From contig JAPEIS010000002.1 in assembly GCA_029531795.1 (NCBI GenBank), forward strand, positions 1,116,001 through 1,180,000: a stretch of DNA of 64,000 nt, written 5' to 3'. Shown here in pieces: positions 1 to 10,469 of the stretch. Every line of letters begins with the position of its first letter. Within the stretch, counting starts at the first letter, position 1. The stretch comes from Sclerotinia nivalis. Its lineage: Eukaryota; Ascomycota; Leotiomycetes; Helotiales; Sclerotiniaceae. The notes under the pieces were generated by a model. It did no database searches. It worked only from the letters and a program-made list of their open reading frames with translations, and had not been told where the DNA came from. Position numbers and translations under genes: made by a program.

Positions 1-1249
1 CTATAAAATTAAAGGAAACATATGCGGAACTGAAAACGGATTTACTGGAAGAGGTTATGATGATGGACTCTCGGGTTACAAAACCAGCTACAGAAGTAAA
101 GGACTTTCTACAACCTATCCGGAAGACAATTAAGAAACGAGAGAATAAAAGATTGGATTGGGAGAGATATATAGACAAGGTCAATAAAGCTTCTGCGAAG
201 ATGAAGAGAAGTGATCGAGAGAATGCGGCTCTAGCAAAGGCTGAAGAGGAACAAGGGAGGGCAGCAGAGGTAGGGTCTTGCATATGTCATGTATGAATCC
301 ATTGCTAATTGGTATCTAGGCATTCAAAGATGCGGATGCTCACCTTCGAGAAACACTACCACCCGTGATTGCTGCAGCTTTCTCGATACTCCCACATCTA
401 CTCGCTGCCCAAATAATGATCCAAAATACCCTCCTCGCCCAATATTACACAGCACTACACAACTACTGCGAAGACGTGGGTCTACCCTCTCCACCACCAC
501 CAATGGAAGACGTAATCGCAGTCTGGAACCAGGACTACCTCCCCATAAAACAAGAAGTCGAACTGATAGACTGCATACGCCGTGGCAAAGCCACCCACCA
601 ACCCATGAACATCGGCGATGAAAACGCCAACGCCAAATCTGTAACCGGTCTTAACGTCCGCAATGGTTTTTCCCGCCGTCCCTCAAATCAGTCTATGAGC
701 ACTAATCGCGACCCTTCCCCAAACCCCAGCACCTCAACCACATATTCCGAAGCTCGGTCTCCCAGACCCGATCGACCACCCCCTATTCGCTCCGCCTCAC
801 GTCCTCGCCTTACTTCGGCACATACCGTACCTGTGTTTTCACCCCCCACAGCCCCCAGCACAGACTACTCTGAACCTCCACTTCCAACCCCTGGCGCAGA
901 CTACTCCAACCACCTAACTCCCGTATCCACTCATTCCTCCTATACCCCCGCCGGCCCCTCGCCAGATTATTTCCAACGCGGTTCCACCAATGAAGGCCTG
1001 GCCGTCAATTCTGCCATTGGCAAGAAAAAGCCTCCTCCGCCTCCACCTAAACGTCTCGGCTCATCTAATGGCGGAATTTTCGTAGTAGCGCTTTACAATT
1101 TCGAGGGACAAGGACAAGGAGATTTGAGTTTCAAAGAAGGTGATCGGATCAGGGTTACGAAGAAAACGGAGAGCACAGATGATTGGTGGGATGGGGAATT
1201 GAGGGGATTGAAGGGGAGTTTTCCGGCCAATTATTGTAAGGCTGCATGA
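1..1249 (+). CDS. BAR domain-SH3 domain protein (amphiphysin/Rvs167-like), 5' partial
   Basis: The frame is open from base 3, so the start lies outside the window. Two exons are visible: up to 269, and 320-1249, with a 50-nt intron (270-319) in phase 0 that has a CTAAT branch point. The first part is a charged helical segment (KKRENKRLDWERYIDKV) continuing across the splice into a helix with LPPVIAAAF and YYTALHNYCEDVG, as in the last helices of a BAR domain. A Ser/Pro-rich linker follows, with a polyproline stretch (KKKPPPPPPKR), and the last ~57 residues are an SH3 domain (ALYNFEGQGQGDLSF, then DDWWDGEL and GSFPANY). BAR domains bind curved membrane and SH3 domains bind proline-rich partners; Rvs167-type proteins act in endocytosis at cortical actin patches. 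The family call is firm, but the choice among fungal BAR-SH3 paralogues is not. Confidence 0.85.
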
Positions 1250-2429
1250 ACGCGACTGGGATGTAGTAAAGGGGTGAGAGGTCGTTTGATTATATGAAAG
1301 CGCTTTATTTCGTTTTAGTTTACGAGTACTGGAGCGACTGGGATTTATTGCAGAAGTCTTGGAGAAGGACGATCTGTTTGCGATATGCTCTTGGGAAAAC
1401 ACATTTGAGATATCTAGCTCAAAAATCTATGGATGACATCTTCTGGTATCAGGCATGGAGGAAAGATGAAGGATGGATGGATGGATGGATGGATGGACAA
1501 ATCGATCAAACACAGGCTTTTTAATTACCCAGGTATACTATAATAATCTGATATCAAAATCAAAGTCAATGAAAAGAATGCAATGTGCATGACACCTCAG
1601 TTAAGTATCTCTCTCCCTATCTATCACATACCACATACACATACACATACACATAAATTCATCAACTAGGTAATCAAACCAACTCACGAGATGAGAGATA
1701 AAACCATGTATGAAGAAAAAATTTCAATTAAAAAATGTATACTAATTATGCTATTCGCTATTCCCCTATTTCGCTATGCCATGCGATACGACGCTGTACT
1801 ATCTTTCCATCTATACCCAATTCCTACACAGCTTTGGAAGGTATTTCGATATTAAAATCATATCACTTCATACCGATTTAATTCATTCCAATCCAATCCA
1901 TCCATCCATCCCATTCCGCTGCGCTACGCTACGCTATATACTGCATCATATCATCATTCGATATGTAAATATGAAAGTGAATATGAAAGCAGGAACCTTC
2001 GAATCCGTTCTGCTGACGACAACACAAAAGAAATCTTGTAAAGGGAAAAAGTGTAAAAGGGGTATCTTTCCATCCGTCTATCTTTCCGCTGTGACCATGT
2101 GTCCTGCCCCATTCCATCCCGTCCATGTTCCATCCATGATGTTTCATCATGCTATTTGAGAGTTGAGTTTGCTGCAATCTTTCCTGCCTTCCGTCCATCC
2201 AAATTTCGAATACGTGCTCGATCCGACCCAACCCAGTCCGAAGCCAAATTGAAGAAAGAAAGGGGTGATTTCCAAATTTGGCACTCCTAAATCATCCCGT
2301 CCGTCCATGCAAATGCGCTCTTGCTCATCGGCCGTAGTCGAATCGAATCGAATGCCTGAGTGCCCAGTAGGAAAGACAAAAACAAGAAAACTACTGATTG
2401 CCAAGATTGGTAGATTCGACGATAGCCAA
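1250..2429. other. Convergent intergenic region with short tandem repeats
   Basis: This stretch lies between the 3' ends of the BAR-SH3 gene and the minus-strand coiled-coil gene. It holds a GGAT tetranucleotide array (about 1471-1497) and a short CATACA array near 1630-1655. Open frames here are short and show no domain, so I see no gene. Confidence 0.6.
1471..1497. repeat. GGAT microsatellite
   Basis: Near-perfect tandem copies of the tetranucleotide GGAT, about 27 bases, in the 3' region of the BAR-SH3 gene. Confidence 0.9.
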
Positions 2430-4019
2430 TCATCTAAACCCCATTGGTCTCCCAAAATTTATACTCGACTTCAACTTCAACTTCACTTCGACAGGTTCAT
2501 CCTCATCCTCATCTTCATCATCCTCTCCCTCCATGCCCCTTCCATCTTCACCCCCACCACCAATAGATCTGTTCCTCGGTCTTTTCATCTCCAAAATGGG
2601 GCTCAAACTACCTACGCTCGCAGATGGACTCGTCTCTTTACTACCCGGTCTTGAGTTTTTCACTTCCTCCAATTTCTCCGTAAGTGCTTCGAGGAAAATT
2701 TCATCCCTGGCTGGAACGTTGGTAAGGCCTAATAGGCCTGTCAATGGGCGATCGTGTACTTCTTCATCATCTTCGTCTGGTTGTATTCCATCCAGTACGA
2801 GTCTTTCATCCTCATCCGGAATTGGCGCAAGCGAACCCCGGTGTAGACGTCCATTAAAGCCCCTAGGCGTTTCATCCCCTTCAGCCTCTTGGCTCTCCTT
2901 GACCAAATCCGAAAAGCGTGAGATGGAATGATTAGGTGTATGGCCAGCATACATTGTTAATCTTTTATTTTCCGATTCCACAGGTGCTTTCCCTAGAGTT
3001 AAACCAATATCTCTCCCTGGGGGTTTAACGTTGGGACTTAATCTCGGACTGGCAGATCTAGGACTTAATACTTGAGCAACGAATACTGGATCCACAGCGC
3101 TGGCTTTGATTGGTACACCTTCGAGATGTGGAGCGATTTGTGATATATCTATACTATCAGCACCAATAATATCTCCATTACTACTCTCATCCTTCTCCCA
3201 ATGTACACTATAGTGATGTGAATCTGCAACTTCGGGTGAAACATATTGAGAGGATCCAACAAAATCGGATGGAGTTAATTCCTGGATAACTTGGATTGGT
3301 GTTTGTCTTGGCGCATGAATGTCTTCAACTCTCAATGATTCTGATTCTGTTGAGAATGTTCTCGACGGGTTTTGTGGTGCTGGTGCGTAAAATGGAGATC
3401 CATCGGCATTTCTTCCAGACTCTTGTTTGATTTCTTGGTGACCATGCGATGATTTTTTCGAATCTGTACTTCCACTACCTGCTGGAGATGCAGTTACTTT
3501 TGCTGGTCCTTTGATAATTGGTACGCCTGTTGGACTGGTGAACATGTTTCCTGCTGGACTAAACCCTAAACTTGCTAAATCCAAATTGAACACTCCAGTT
3601 GGTGATACCATCTCTCCTTTGGATCTCAGTCGGGCCTCGAGATCTCGAATTCGAGAAATTAACATTGCTCTTTCTTTCTCCCATAATTCTCGTTCTTCTG
3701 CTATGACTTCTATTGCTCGTTGTCTATCTGCCAAAATGTGGGCTCGTTCCCCCTCATATTGATCTCTTAATTTGTGTGAATATCTTCTGAAGTCTTCAAT
3801 CAATTGAGCGGCAGTATTTTCTGCAGAAGCGGATCGAGTATGAGGAGGAGAAATCGGTACGTCGCTGAGAGGTGAATGGTGTTTATATTGTGCTGGAGAG
3901 GAGGTAGGTGGAGGAAAAAAGGGGGTTGGACTTTGGCCTAGATGGTGTTGATGAATGGACATTGGTGAATTGACTGTAGAACCTGAATGAGAGAGCGGTA
4001 ATCGGATTAGATGTGCCAT
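2430..4019 (-). CDS. Coiled-coil protein with acidic C-terminal region, function unknown
   Basis: A single uninterrupted frame of 529 residues starts at a true ATG (4017-4019 on the plus strand). Residues about 69-135 are rich in Glu, Arg and Leu with heptad-like spacing (EERELWEKERAM, RIRDLEARLRSK), which predicts a coiled coil. The N-terminus is rich in His/Pro/Ser, and the rest is mostly disordered. Near the C-terminus lies a strongly acidic run (EGEDDEDEDEDEPVEV), followed by a short basic tail. No enzyme or DNA-binding motif is visible. The length, sustained coding pattern and conserved-looking coiled coil argue for a real gene. I do not recognise the family; a scaffold or cytoskeleton-linked role would be a guess. 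Confidence 0.75.
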   Translation of the reverse strand: MAHLIRLPLSHSGSTVNSPMSIHQHHLGQSPTPFFPPPTSSPAQYKHHSPLSDVPISPPHTRSASAENTAAQLIEDFRRYSHKLRDQYEGERAHILADRQRAIEVIAEERELWEKERAMLISRIRDLEARLRSKGEMVSPTGVFNLDLASLGFSPAGNMFTSPTGVPIIKGPAKVTASPAGSGSTDSKKSSHGHQEIKQESGRNADGSPFYAPAPQNPSRTFSTESESLRVEDIHAPRQTPIQVIQELTPSDFVGSSQYVSPEVADSHHYSVHWEKDESSNGDIIGADSIDISQIAPHLEGVPIKASAVDPVFVAQVLSPRSASPRLSPNVKPPGRDIGLTLGKAPVESENKRLTMYAGHTPNHSISRFSDLVKESQEAEGDETPRGFNGRLHRGSLAPIPDEDERLVLDGIQPDEDDEEVHDRPLTGLLGLTNVPARDEIFLEALTEKLEEVKNSRPGSKETSPSASVGSLSPILEMKRPRNRSIGGGGEDGRGMEGEDDEDEDEDEPVEVKLKLKSSINFGRPMGFR

Positions 4020-4283
4020 ATTGAAAGCACCCGTGGCAGAAGGAATGAAAGAATGAGTGAAGCTCGGTAGGAAGTTTCGATGTTGGAATATATGTTGTTT
4101 TATTGATTTATTGATTTATTGATTTGCTGAATTTGACTCGAGCTTGACTGTGAGATGAGTGTATGTATGGATGTGAGGGTTTGAAATTGAATGGTTGTTG
4201 ATTTAGAGGTATACTAGGTTAGGTAGGTATTAATACTCATACCCAGGATTTTCAAGTGATATATTTATTTGTTGAAGGAATGG

Positions 4284-4305
4284 ATGAATGAATGAATGAA
4301 TGAAT
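4284..4305. repeat. GAAT microsatellite
   Basis: About five tandem copies of GAAT in the upstream region of the minus-strand coiled-coil gene. Confidence 0.85.
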
Positions 4306-4689
4306 TGGAATGATTTGAGCATAAATTGAAAAATAAGAGAGTTTCTGAGTCAAATAGTTATTAGTTATTGTAAGTTAATAAGAACTAATTGGGTCGTCGC
4401 AAGCTGATAATGAATCTTTGAATCTTTGTGCTGGCTGATCTGATCTTCAGGTGCTACTGAGTTGAGTTAAGGTAGCAATTTGGCATTTGGCCGAGGGATT
4501 ATGACGGAGAGCACGATCCACTTCCCGTTCATCAAGAAAAGGTTTTCCTTCTGTTCTTTTTTTTTGGTTCTTTCTTTCTCATGTGATCAAATCCTTTCAC
4601 TTGAACACAAGACTCTTTCTTTTCTTGTGTCTTTCACTTCAAATATCGGTGAAAGGAAATCGAACAATTATATCTAACTTCTCACTCCT

Positions 4690-4805
4690 CGTACATACCT
4701 ACATACATACGGAGTACATACACACAGACACACAGACATACATACATACATACAGTACCTGCTTGATATCTACCTAGTACATATATTACATACATATACA
4801 TACAT
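4690..4805. repeat. CATA/CACA-rich simple repeat region
   Basis: Alternating CATA, CACAGA and CATACATA units with interruptions. This low-complexity tract is noncoding. Confidence 0.8.
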
Positions 4806-5120
4806 GTTATTGATGTGTTGTCATCATACATTGAATCCCATTTGTCTCTCCTGCCTCCTGGTCATTTATTTTATTCCTCCCAAAAATGCCAGATATATGC
4901 AATTAATGTTGTCATTGCATAAATATCATTATTCCGGTACTCCTTTTGGTTGGTTGTGCATCAAATGTGTTGATTTAATTGGTTAGCTCATGATTATTGA
5001 CGGACCGATCCGTTGATTTAATTGTTTTGGATTCAGGGTCTTTCTAAAACAGCTACCAATTAGCTTAAAATTCAAATTGTTCGTTTTTTATTTCTTTCTG
5101 GTCATCCTTCCTTCCTTCAC

Positions 5121-5210
5121 CTTTTTTTTTCTCCCCCTTCTTCTCCTTCTTCTCCTTCTCCTCCTCCTTCTCCTTCTTCTCCTCTTTCCCCTCTCCTCTT
5201 TTTTCTTCTC
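5121..5210. repeat. 90-nt pure polypyrimidine tract
   Basis: Every base from 5121 to 5210 is C or T, built from CTT/CTCC units after a run of nine T. The complementary strand is pure purine. It lies in the divergent upstream region. CT-rich blocks are common in filamentous-fungus promoters, but this one is unusually long and uninterrupted. Confidence 0.9.
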
Positions 5211-6451
5211 ATCACAAGACAGACGAATGCTGCATAGGAATGTCACTCTACTAAACATCTACCGGAAGATCTCCTTTTACCATCTCCAGATATTAATTTT
5301 CAAACAATAAATCCGTCAATCCTGTTTCCGCTTTGCCCAACCGTGCGACCTCAATCCCTAAAAGTACCGAAAGAACGAAAGAAGCATAAAGGATCTTCAG
5401 GGCTCTCTCTTGGCTTCTCTTACCATACCCAAAACACCCCCCTGACACGTCACAAGCCCTTTAGCCATCCATGTTCTTTCTGAGGGAATCAGATTTCGCC
5501 TGTTTGTCTCCATAAGTTTCCCCATTTCTTCTCCATTTTTTTACTCCATAAGGCTATATAAATGCCTGAGTGCAACTCGTTTCAGATAGGAAGAAAAGCC
5601 GATAGGTACACGACATTTTCCCGCCCTCAATCTATATATGGACTAGACGTGTCGCCAATCATTCTAAATTCTTCACCCCCACATTTTATGTTCTCATTGT
5701 ACGGTGTGCAATCAGAAAACCATTTTATGAACGAGAAATCTATCAAATGAGAATGGAATGAGGTGACAAATGTTATTAGTTTCGTACTCGTGAACAAGGT
5801 GGGTATGTTCATAAATGGAAAAGTCTAGATGGGTCAGATTGCCAGCGAAGTCGCCAGTAACAGAATCCAGCTATTGGGAGAAAAAGCCACAGCTGTTTAG
5901 GCAGAGATACGCCTCATGAGAATCAAACAAAACGAACGGTGAATAGTTACGTTTCCATGATCTTCTAAATAGAGCCTCAATGTCTTGCTTTTGGATCCCT
6001 CCTTTGATCCCTCCTTCTTGAAAAGGTGATGGAAATGATGAAGTGTTTCGATGGTAACATTGAAATTCTCAACGAGGCGGTCGAGGAGTAATATATAGTT
6101 TCTCGAGTTTCAAAGGTCGAGAAATCTCCTTTTTTTCATTGAATAGTTTTCACTCGACTGTTACTTTGCATGCATTTGAGTTGATAGGTTTATTTTTATC
6201 CTTTTTATCCATTTTTCTTCACTTCACTCTTTTCTACTTGCTTGATTGCTTGCCAGCTTGCTTGCTTGCCTGTGTTTGATTCGATTGCATTTTTATTATC
6301 ATTTTTATTCAATCTTATTGCATGGTCACTTCGTCATATCTTTTTAATTCAATCACAACTCTTTTTAAATCCAATTTACACCGCAACAACGAAACAGCTT
6401 TACAAGACAATCCATTCAATACCTCAGACACCCAGGCTTAAGCCAAGCATA

Positions 6452-7459
6452 ATGTCACCTCCACCGTCACTCTATCTCCAGCCAGAACATGAACATAGAC
6501 GACGTACACGGACACGAACCCATGATGCCTCCACGCGTAGTCCCTCACTGGCATCCACTCTCCGTTCTCCAACCACCAATATCAGTGTCGACTCGTTAGG
6601 CAAACCACAACTTACTAATCAAACTCAACATCGACCACATCAATCCCACCATTCCCGTTCTCCATCCCACTCCACTCGTAATACATCCAATAAACCTGCA
6701 TCGCACTCCCGATCTTCCGCGCCATTTCCCTCCACCACGAGCCCAACATCCCGTCATCCTTCCGCTCCCACTCGTCTCCCTCCTTCTCCTCCTTACAATA
6801 CTTCCTCCCCAGCAACCGTATCAAGAGCTTCCACACTCATTTCCAGTCAAGCACCACCTATCGCTCTTGCATTCCTCAATCTTCTCGATGATCTCGGCAT
6901 TCTTGTTTTATGTAAACCACTACTTGAATTATGTAATGTGGAATGGATTTCATTGTTTGACGATATGGGGATCTTTTATCTATGTGAACCGATAGGAGCT
7001 ATTAGGAGGGTATTAAGGAAACTGAAAATTGGGAGGGTGGATAGACAGAGAGGGGGAGGAAGTTGTCTAGGGAGTAAGAGTAGTAAGAGTAGCAAAAATA
7101 CTTGGGAGAGGGATACGGTGTCATGGATGTCGAGTTTGGTTAGCGAAATGAGGAGTAGTAAAAGTAGTGGAAGTAGTGGAAGTAAGAAACATTCTGTTAG
7201 TGGCAGGAGGAGTAGAGGGAGTGAGGGACAAAGTGCGAGGGGTATGATGAAGGATAAGAGGAGCGCTGAGAGTGTAAGCGGAATTGGAAGTGGAAGCAAG
7301 AATGGAAGTGGAAGCAAGAATGGAAGTGGAAGTGTGAATGGAAGTGAGAGGATCAGTGGTACGAATAGAAGGAGAAGTGAGAGAGCCGCGAGTAGTATCG
7401 CTGCAAGTCATTTGGGGCAGAACTTGAAAGGGTTTCCTAAGGAAAAGGTTGTTGAGTAA
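6452..7459 (+). CDS. Ser-rich protein of unknown function with a short hydrophobic core
   Basis: This frame of 335 residues starts at the first ATG at 6452. The frame stays open upstream to about 6242 but has no ATG there, so 6452 is preferred. Residues 1-140 are basic and rich in Ser, Thr, Pro and His. A central segment of about 55 residues looks folded and hydrophobic (ALAFLNLLDDLGILVL, then EWISLFDDMGIFYL). The C-terminal part is Ser/Gly/Lys-rich with an imperfect 18-bp DNA repeat encoding GSGSKN units (about 7285-7335), followed by basic clusters. I recognise no family. The central segment is the only part likely to be conserved. It could be a lineage-restricted gene. Confidence 0.55.
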   Translation: MSPPPSLYLQPEHEHRRRTRTRTHDASTRSPSLASTLRSPTTNISVDSLGKPQLTNQTQHRPHQSHHSRSPSHSTRNTSNKPASHSRSSAPFPSTTSPTSRHPSAPTRLPPSPPYNTSSPATVSRASTLISSQAPPIALAFLNLLDDLGILVLCKPLLELCNVEWISLFDDMGIFYLCEPIGAIRRVLRKLKIGRVDRQRGGGSCLGSKSSKSSKNTWERDTVSWMSSLVSEMRSSKSSGSSGSKKHSVSGRRSRGSEGQSARGMMKDKRSAESVSGIGSGSKNGSGSKNGSGSVNGSERISGTNRRRSERAASSIAASHLGQNLKGFPKEKVVE

Positions 7460-10086
7460 AAGAGGTTTGGAAAACACATGATTGCCAACATGCGAAGTTT
7501 GGAAATCGGCCTTTTTGGAGTGAGTTTGTCTAAGAGAACTCTGAGAATTGAGCATGGATGGGCAGAAATGTCATCCTCTCTCTATACGTCTCATGATATC
7601 ATCAAATCCAGTCCGAAGGTTCTTCCGTTCGATGATAGTACTGGACAAAACTCGTCTTTCGTCCAATGGGACTCGGAAACCTTCACTGATGGGTCCATAT
7701 AGCGCACACGTAGAATGCGGTGGATTTCTTCAATGGCCTTATTTCGCCAAGCCTTTCTTTTTCTCAACTCGACTCGACTCGCACAATCGAACAGACTCGG
7801 TTGTTCAATCGTTAATACTTAGACTGAGATTTTGCTTGACCTTAATTCTTACTATTTCCGGCTTGCATTCGCTTGGGTTGGAAAAAGATGTAGTGGGATG
7901 GATCGTACAAAATTTTGCAACATATCTTCGCTTCACTCTTTCTTGCGAATGAATATATTCATTCGGTTTTTGTATCGAGAGATGTATGTATAGATGGATA
8001 TGGATGGATTATAGTACACATACAAGGAGCTTGACTAGACAGTTGTTTCTCCTGCTTCTACACTTGGTTTGTAGGATCTTACGTTGTGTTTAGTACCTAT
8101 CCTATACTTTTATACTTGATAGATAATAGATAATATTACCCTTTATTATATCTTCAACTTTATATTCCATGTTATATTTATTGTCCTCTCGATACATCGA
8201 TTCATCTCCTGATCCGGATACTTTTTTCAGAGGGGGCACATTGTTGTTTGTGCTCTTGAGGGATTTCGAGAATTAATTTGAGATTGGTCTTGGTTTCTTG
8301 AATGTTTTGAAGTGTTCTTTTGTATATGTGTATTATATTGGTATGTTATATTATGTTATGTGTAGGGGTGGAGAATAGAGAATGGCGAATGGAGAATGGA
8401 GGATAGAAATGAAGAGGGTGGTATAAATAGAGGGGTATAAATGATATGATATGATATGATATTATAATCTATCGGATCGGATTATTATTAATTTTACTTG
8501 GTGTTGTTATTATTATCTTCACAATCATCTTCATCATCTTCATCATCAAGAAAGATGAATTATCCAATCGATTTAATCTTAGTATGTTATAGTGATATAG
8601 AAAAGAAGAATGAGATATACAATACTCTCTCCGCTTCTCTCTTCTTTTCTCGTGTTCCCTTTTTTACTTTCTTTCAAAGTCTTTAAATCTTCACTCTCGT
8701 CCTTATGATTATGATTCCTGAATCTATATAAATTCCTCTCCATCCCTTTTCATGTCTTAATCTTCCTCTTCAAACTTCACCCTTCAAACTTCACCCTTCA
8801 AATTTCATACTCTAAATAACAAATCTAAAATATTCATTATATCTATTAGTCCTTTAAATATTTTAAAAAAAAAAGCTATTTACTATATATACCTTTTCCC
8901 TTTTCTTCTTATCAAAAACCTTTAAAAAACTAGCATATATTTTCACTACACCACCATCGATTATTTTTATAAAACGAAATGAAGAGAAAAGTTATATTAA
9001 TCGATAGATAGATGTTCATTATATCAAGCTCGAGAATGATTTGGGGTGATGATGATGATAAGAATAATAATAATAATAACAAGATAATAAAATAACGTTA
9101 AAATAAAAATAGTCTCCTGTGAAAGGCTACATAAAAAGATCTACAACTCGATCCATCTCCTAGCAAAATAAATCTTATAACCCTCCTCCCCTCAAGAATC
9201 CTCATTGCTTTTTTCCTCCCCCTCCCTCTTCCCCTTATAAATCATCTATTCATCCATCCATCATTTATAAAGAAACCCAACAACTATATCTACATCCCCT
9301 TACGAATTATAAATTCCATCTCATCTCATCCCATCCCATCAAATACCCAACACCCATCCATCAACCATACCATCTCCCATCCACCATTCACCAACCACCC
9401 TAAAAAACAAATCTAATAAAATCTTACATCATAATCTCATCTAAATCTCAACAACCACCTCCCCTCACCCCATTCCATTCCATTCATTCCACCCCTCTTC
9501 CTCTCCCTCAAACTCCTACCTCTCCCTCCCTTCCCGCACCAACCCCTCAACCCAAATTCATCACTATCATTACCAGAATATCCGTCTGAAGAAATGTTAA
9601 TTCATTTTCTCAATAAATAGACAGACAGACAGACAGACTACTGGATATGTAGAGATTCAATTCAATCCTTGGCTCATTGGCCCTACATGAAAGAATCTGA
9701 GAGAACCAGCTAATCCCCTCTCTCTTTCTTTTTCGCAGTAATACAAAGCTGAAATTAGAGGTTCTCCTATCTCTCGTATATAAGTACCTAATGAGTGATA
9801 CCAGCGATACTCTTTTTTGTGTATATTGTATATATTGATCATGATGTTAAATCTTATTTATACTCTATCGGTTTCCATGTACCGGTACGAAGTACATTAC
9901 TCCGCATATATTACTCTATCTTATCACGAAATTCGGGTGGGTCAAAAGGGGGGCTGATCCAACACCCAATATCCAACATCCAGCAACCCCACACCAAAAA
10001 AAAAACTCTTCAACCAGTGACCAACGCACAAAAATCATTTCCTCATACTTTCAAATGGAAAGCTGGGCCGCATCAATAAAAGCAAC
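7460..10086. other. Gene-poor AT-rich intergenic region
   Basis: No supported gene. The stretch contains GATAT repeats (about 8437-8461), tandem 14-bp units of the form CTTCAAACTTCACC (about 8768-8805), TAA-type repeats near 9060 and an ACAG microsatellite (9619-9638). It probably includes the 3' UTR of the Ser-rich gene at its left end and upstream DNA of the tRNA at its right end. Confidence 0.55.
9619..9638. repeat. ACAG microsatellite
   Basis: About five tandem ACAG units in noncoding DNA. Confidence 0.85.
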
Positions 10087-10203
10087 GTCTTCGTGGCTCA
10101 GTTGGTTAGAGCGTTGGTCTCATATTTATCTATATAATGTGAGGTAGTTGTTAACAATTACTAGGCCATCCAAAGGTCGTGAGTTCGAGTCTCACCGAGG
10201 ACA
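10087..10203 (+). tRNA. Elongator tRNA-Met (CAT) with a 43-nt intron
   Basis: All cloverleaf parts can be drawn. The acceptor stem is GTCTTCG (10087-10093) with CGAGGAC (10196-10202). The D stem is GCTC/GAGC. The anticodon stem is TTGGT with TCCAA, including a T-T pair at 31-39 as in yeast elongator tRNA-Met. The anticodon is CAT at 10121-10123, and the T arm is GTGAG-TTCGAGT-CTCAC. The intron (10125-10167) sits between positions 37 and 38, the canonical nuclear tRNA intron site. Discriminator A is at 10203, followed by a T-run (TTTT at 10205-10208) that can end Pol III transcription. Confidence 0.95.
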
Positions 10204-10442
10204 TTTTGTTGTTTTTGCTTTTCGTTTTTGCGGTGGAGGTTGTGGATTTAGGGGGGGAGAGATTTCATGGGATAGATATTTCGTAAAGTAGAAGAGTTTA
10301 TGAATTGTTTGAGCAGAGATTCAATGAACTATTTTGATTTCATTAGTACTAATGAAATGAATGATTCAAAAACACAATAACCCTTTTTGGCCGAAAGTTG
10401 TTGAATTCACCGATCTCTTCTTTTCTCAATAGAAGTACTACT

Positions 10443-10469
10443 CACTAGATATCGCATTGCTATCTAGTG
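10443..10469. repeat. Perfect inverted repeat, 9-bp stem
   Basis: CACTAGATA (10443-10451) pairs exactly with TATCTAGTG (10461-10469) around a 9-nt loop, about 240 bp downstream of the tRNA gene. Confidence 0.8.

Larger units (their letters stand above)
4020..6451. other. Divergent promoter region between the coiled-coil gene and the Ser-rich gene
   Basis: This 2.4-kb stretch holds the upstream regions of both flanking genes. Visible structure includes GATTTATT and GAAT repeats (4095-4125, 4284-4305), a CATA/CACA-rich tract (4690-4805) and a long pure pyrimidine tract (5121-5210). Open frames are short or low-complexity, so I call no gene. Confidence 0.6.

Noticed and set aside
5077..5310. 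Plus-strand frame rich in Leu
   Set aside because: It is a translation of the polypyrimidine tract, so the Leu run reflects base composition, not a protein.
6976..7317. Minus-strand Leu/Pro-rich frame antisense to the Ser-rich gene
   Set aside because: It is the complement of GGAAGT repeats in the sense gene, which explains its composition.
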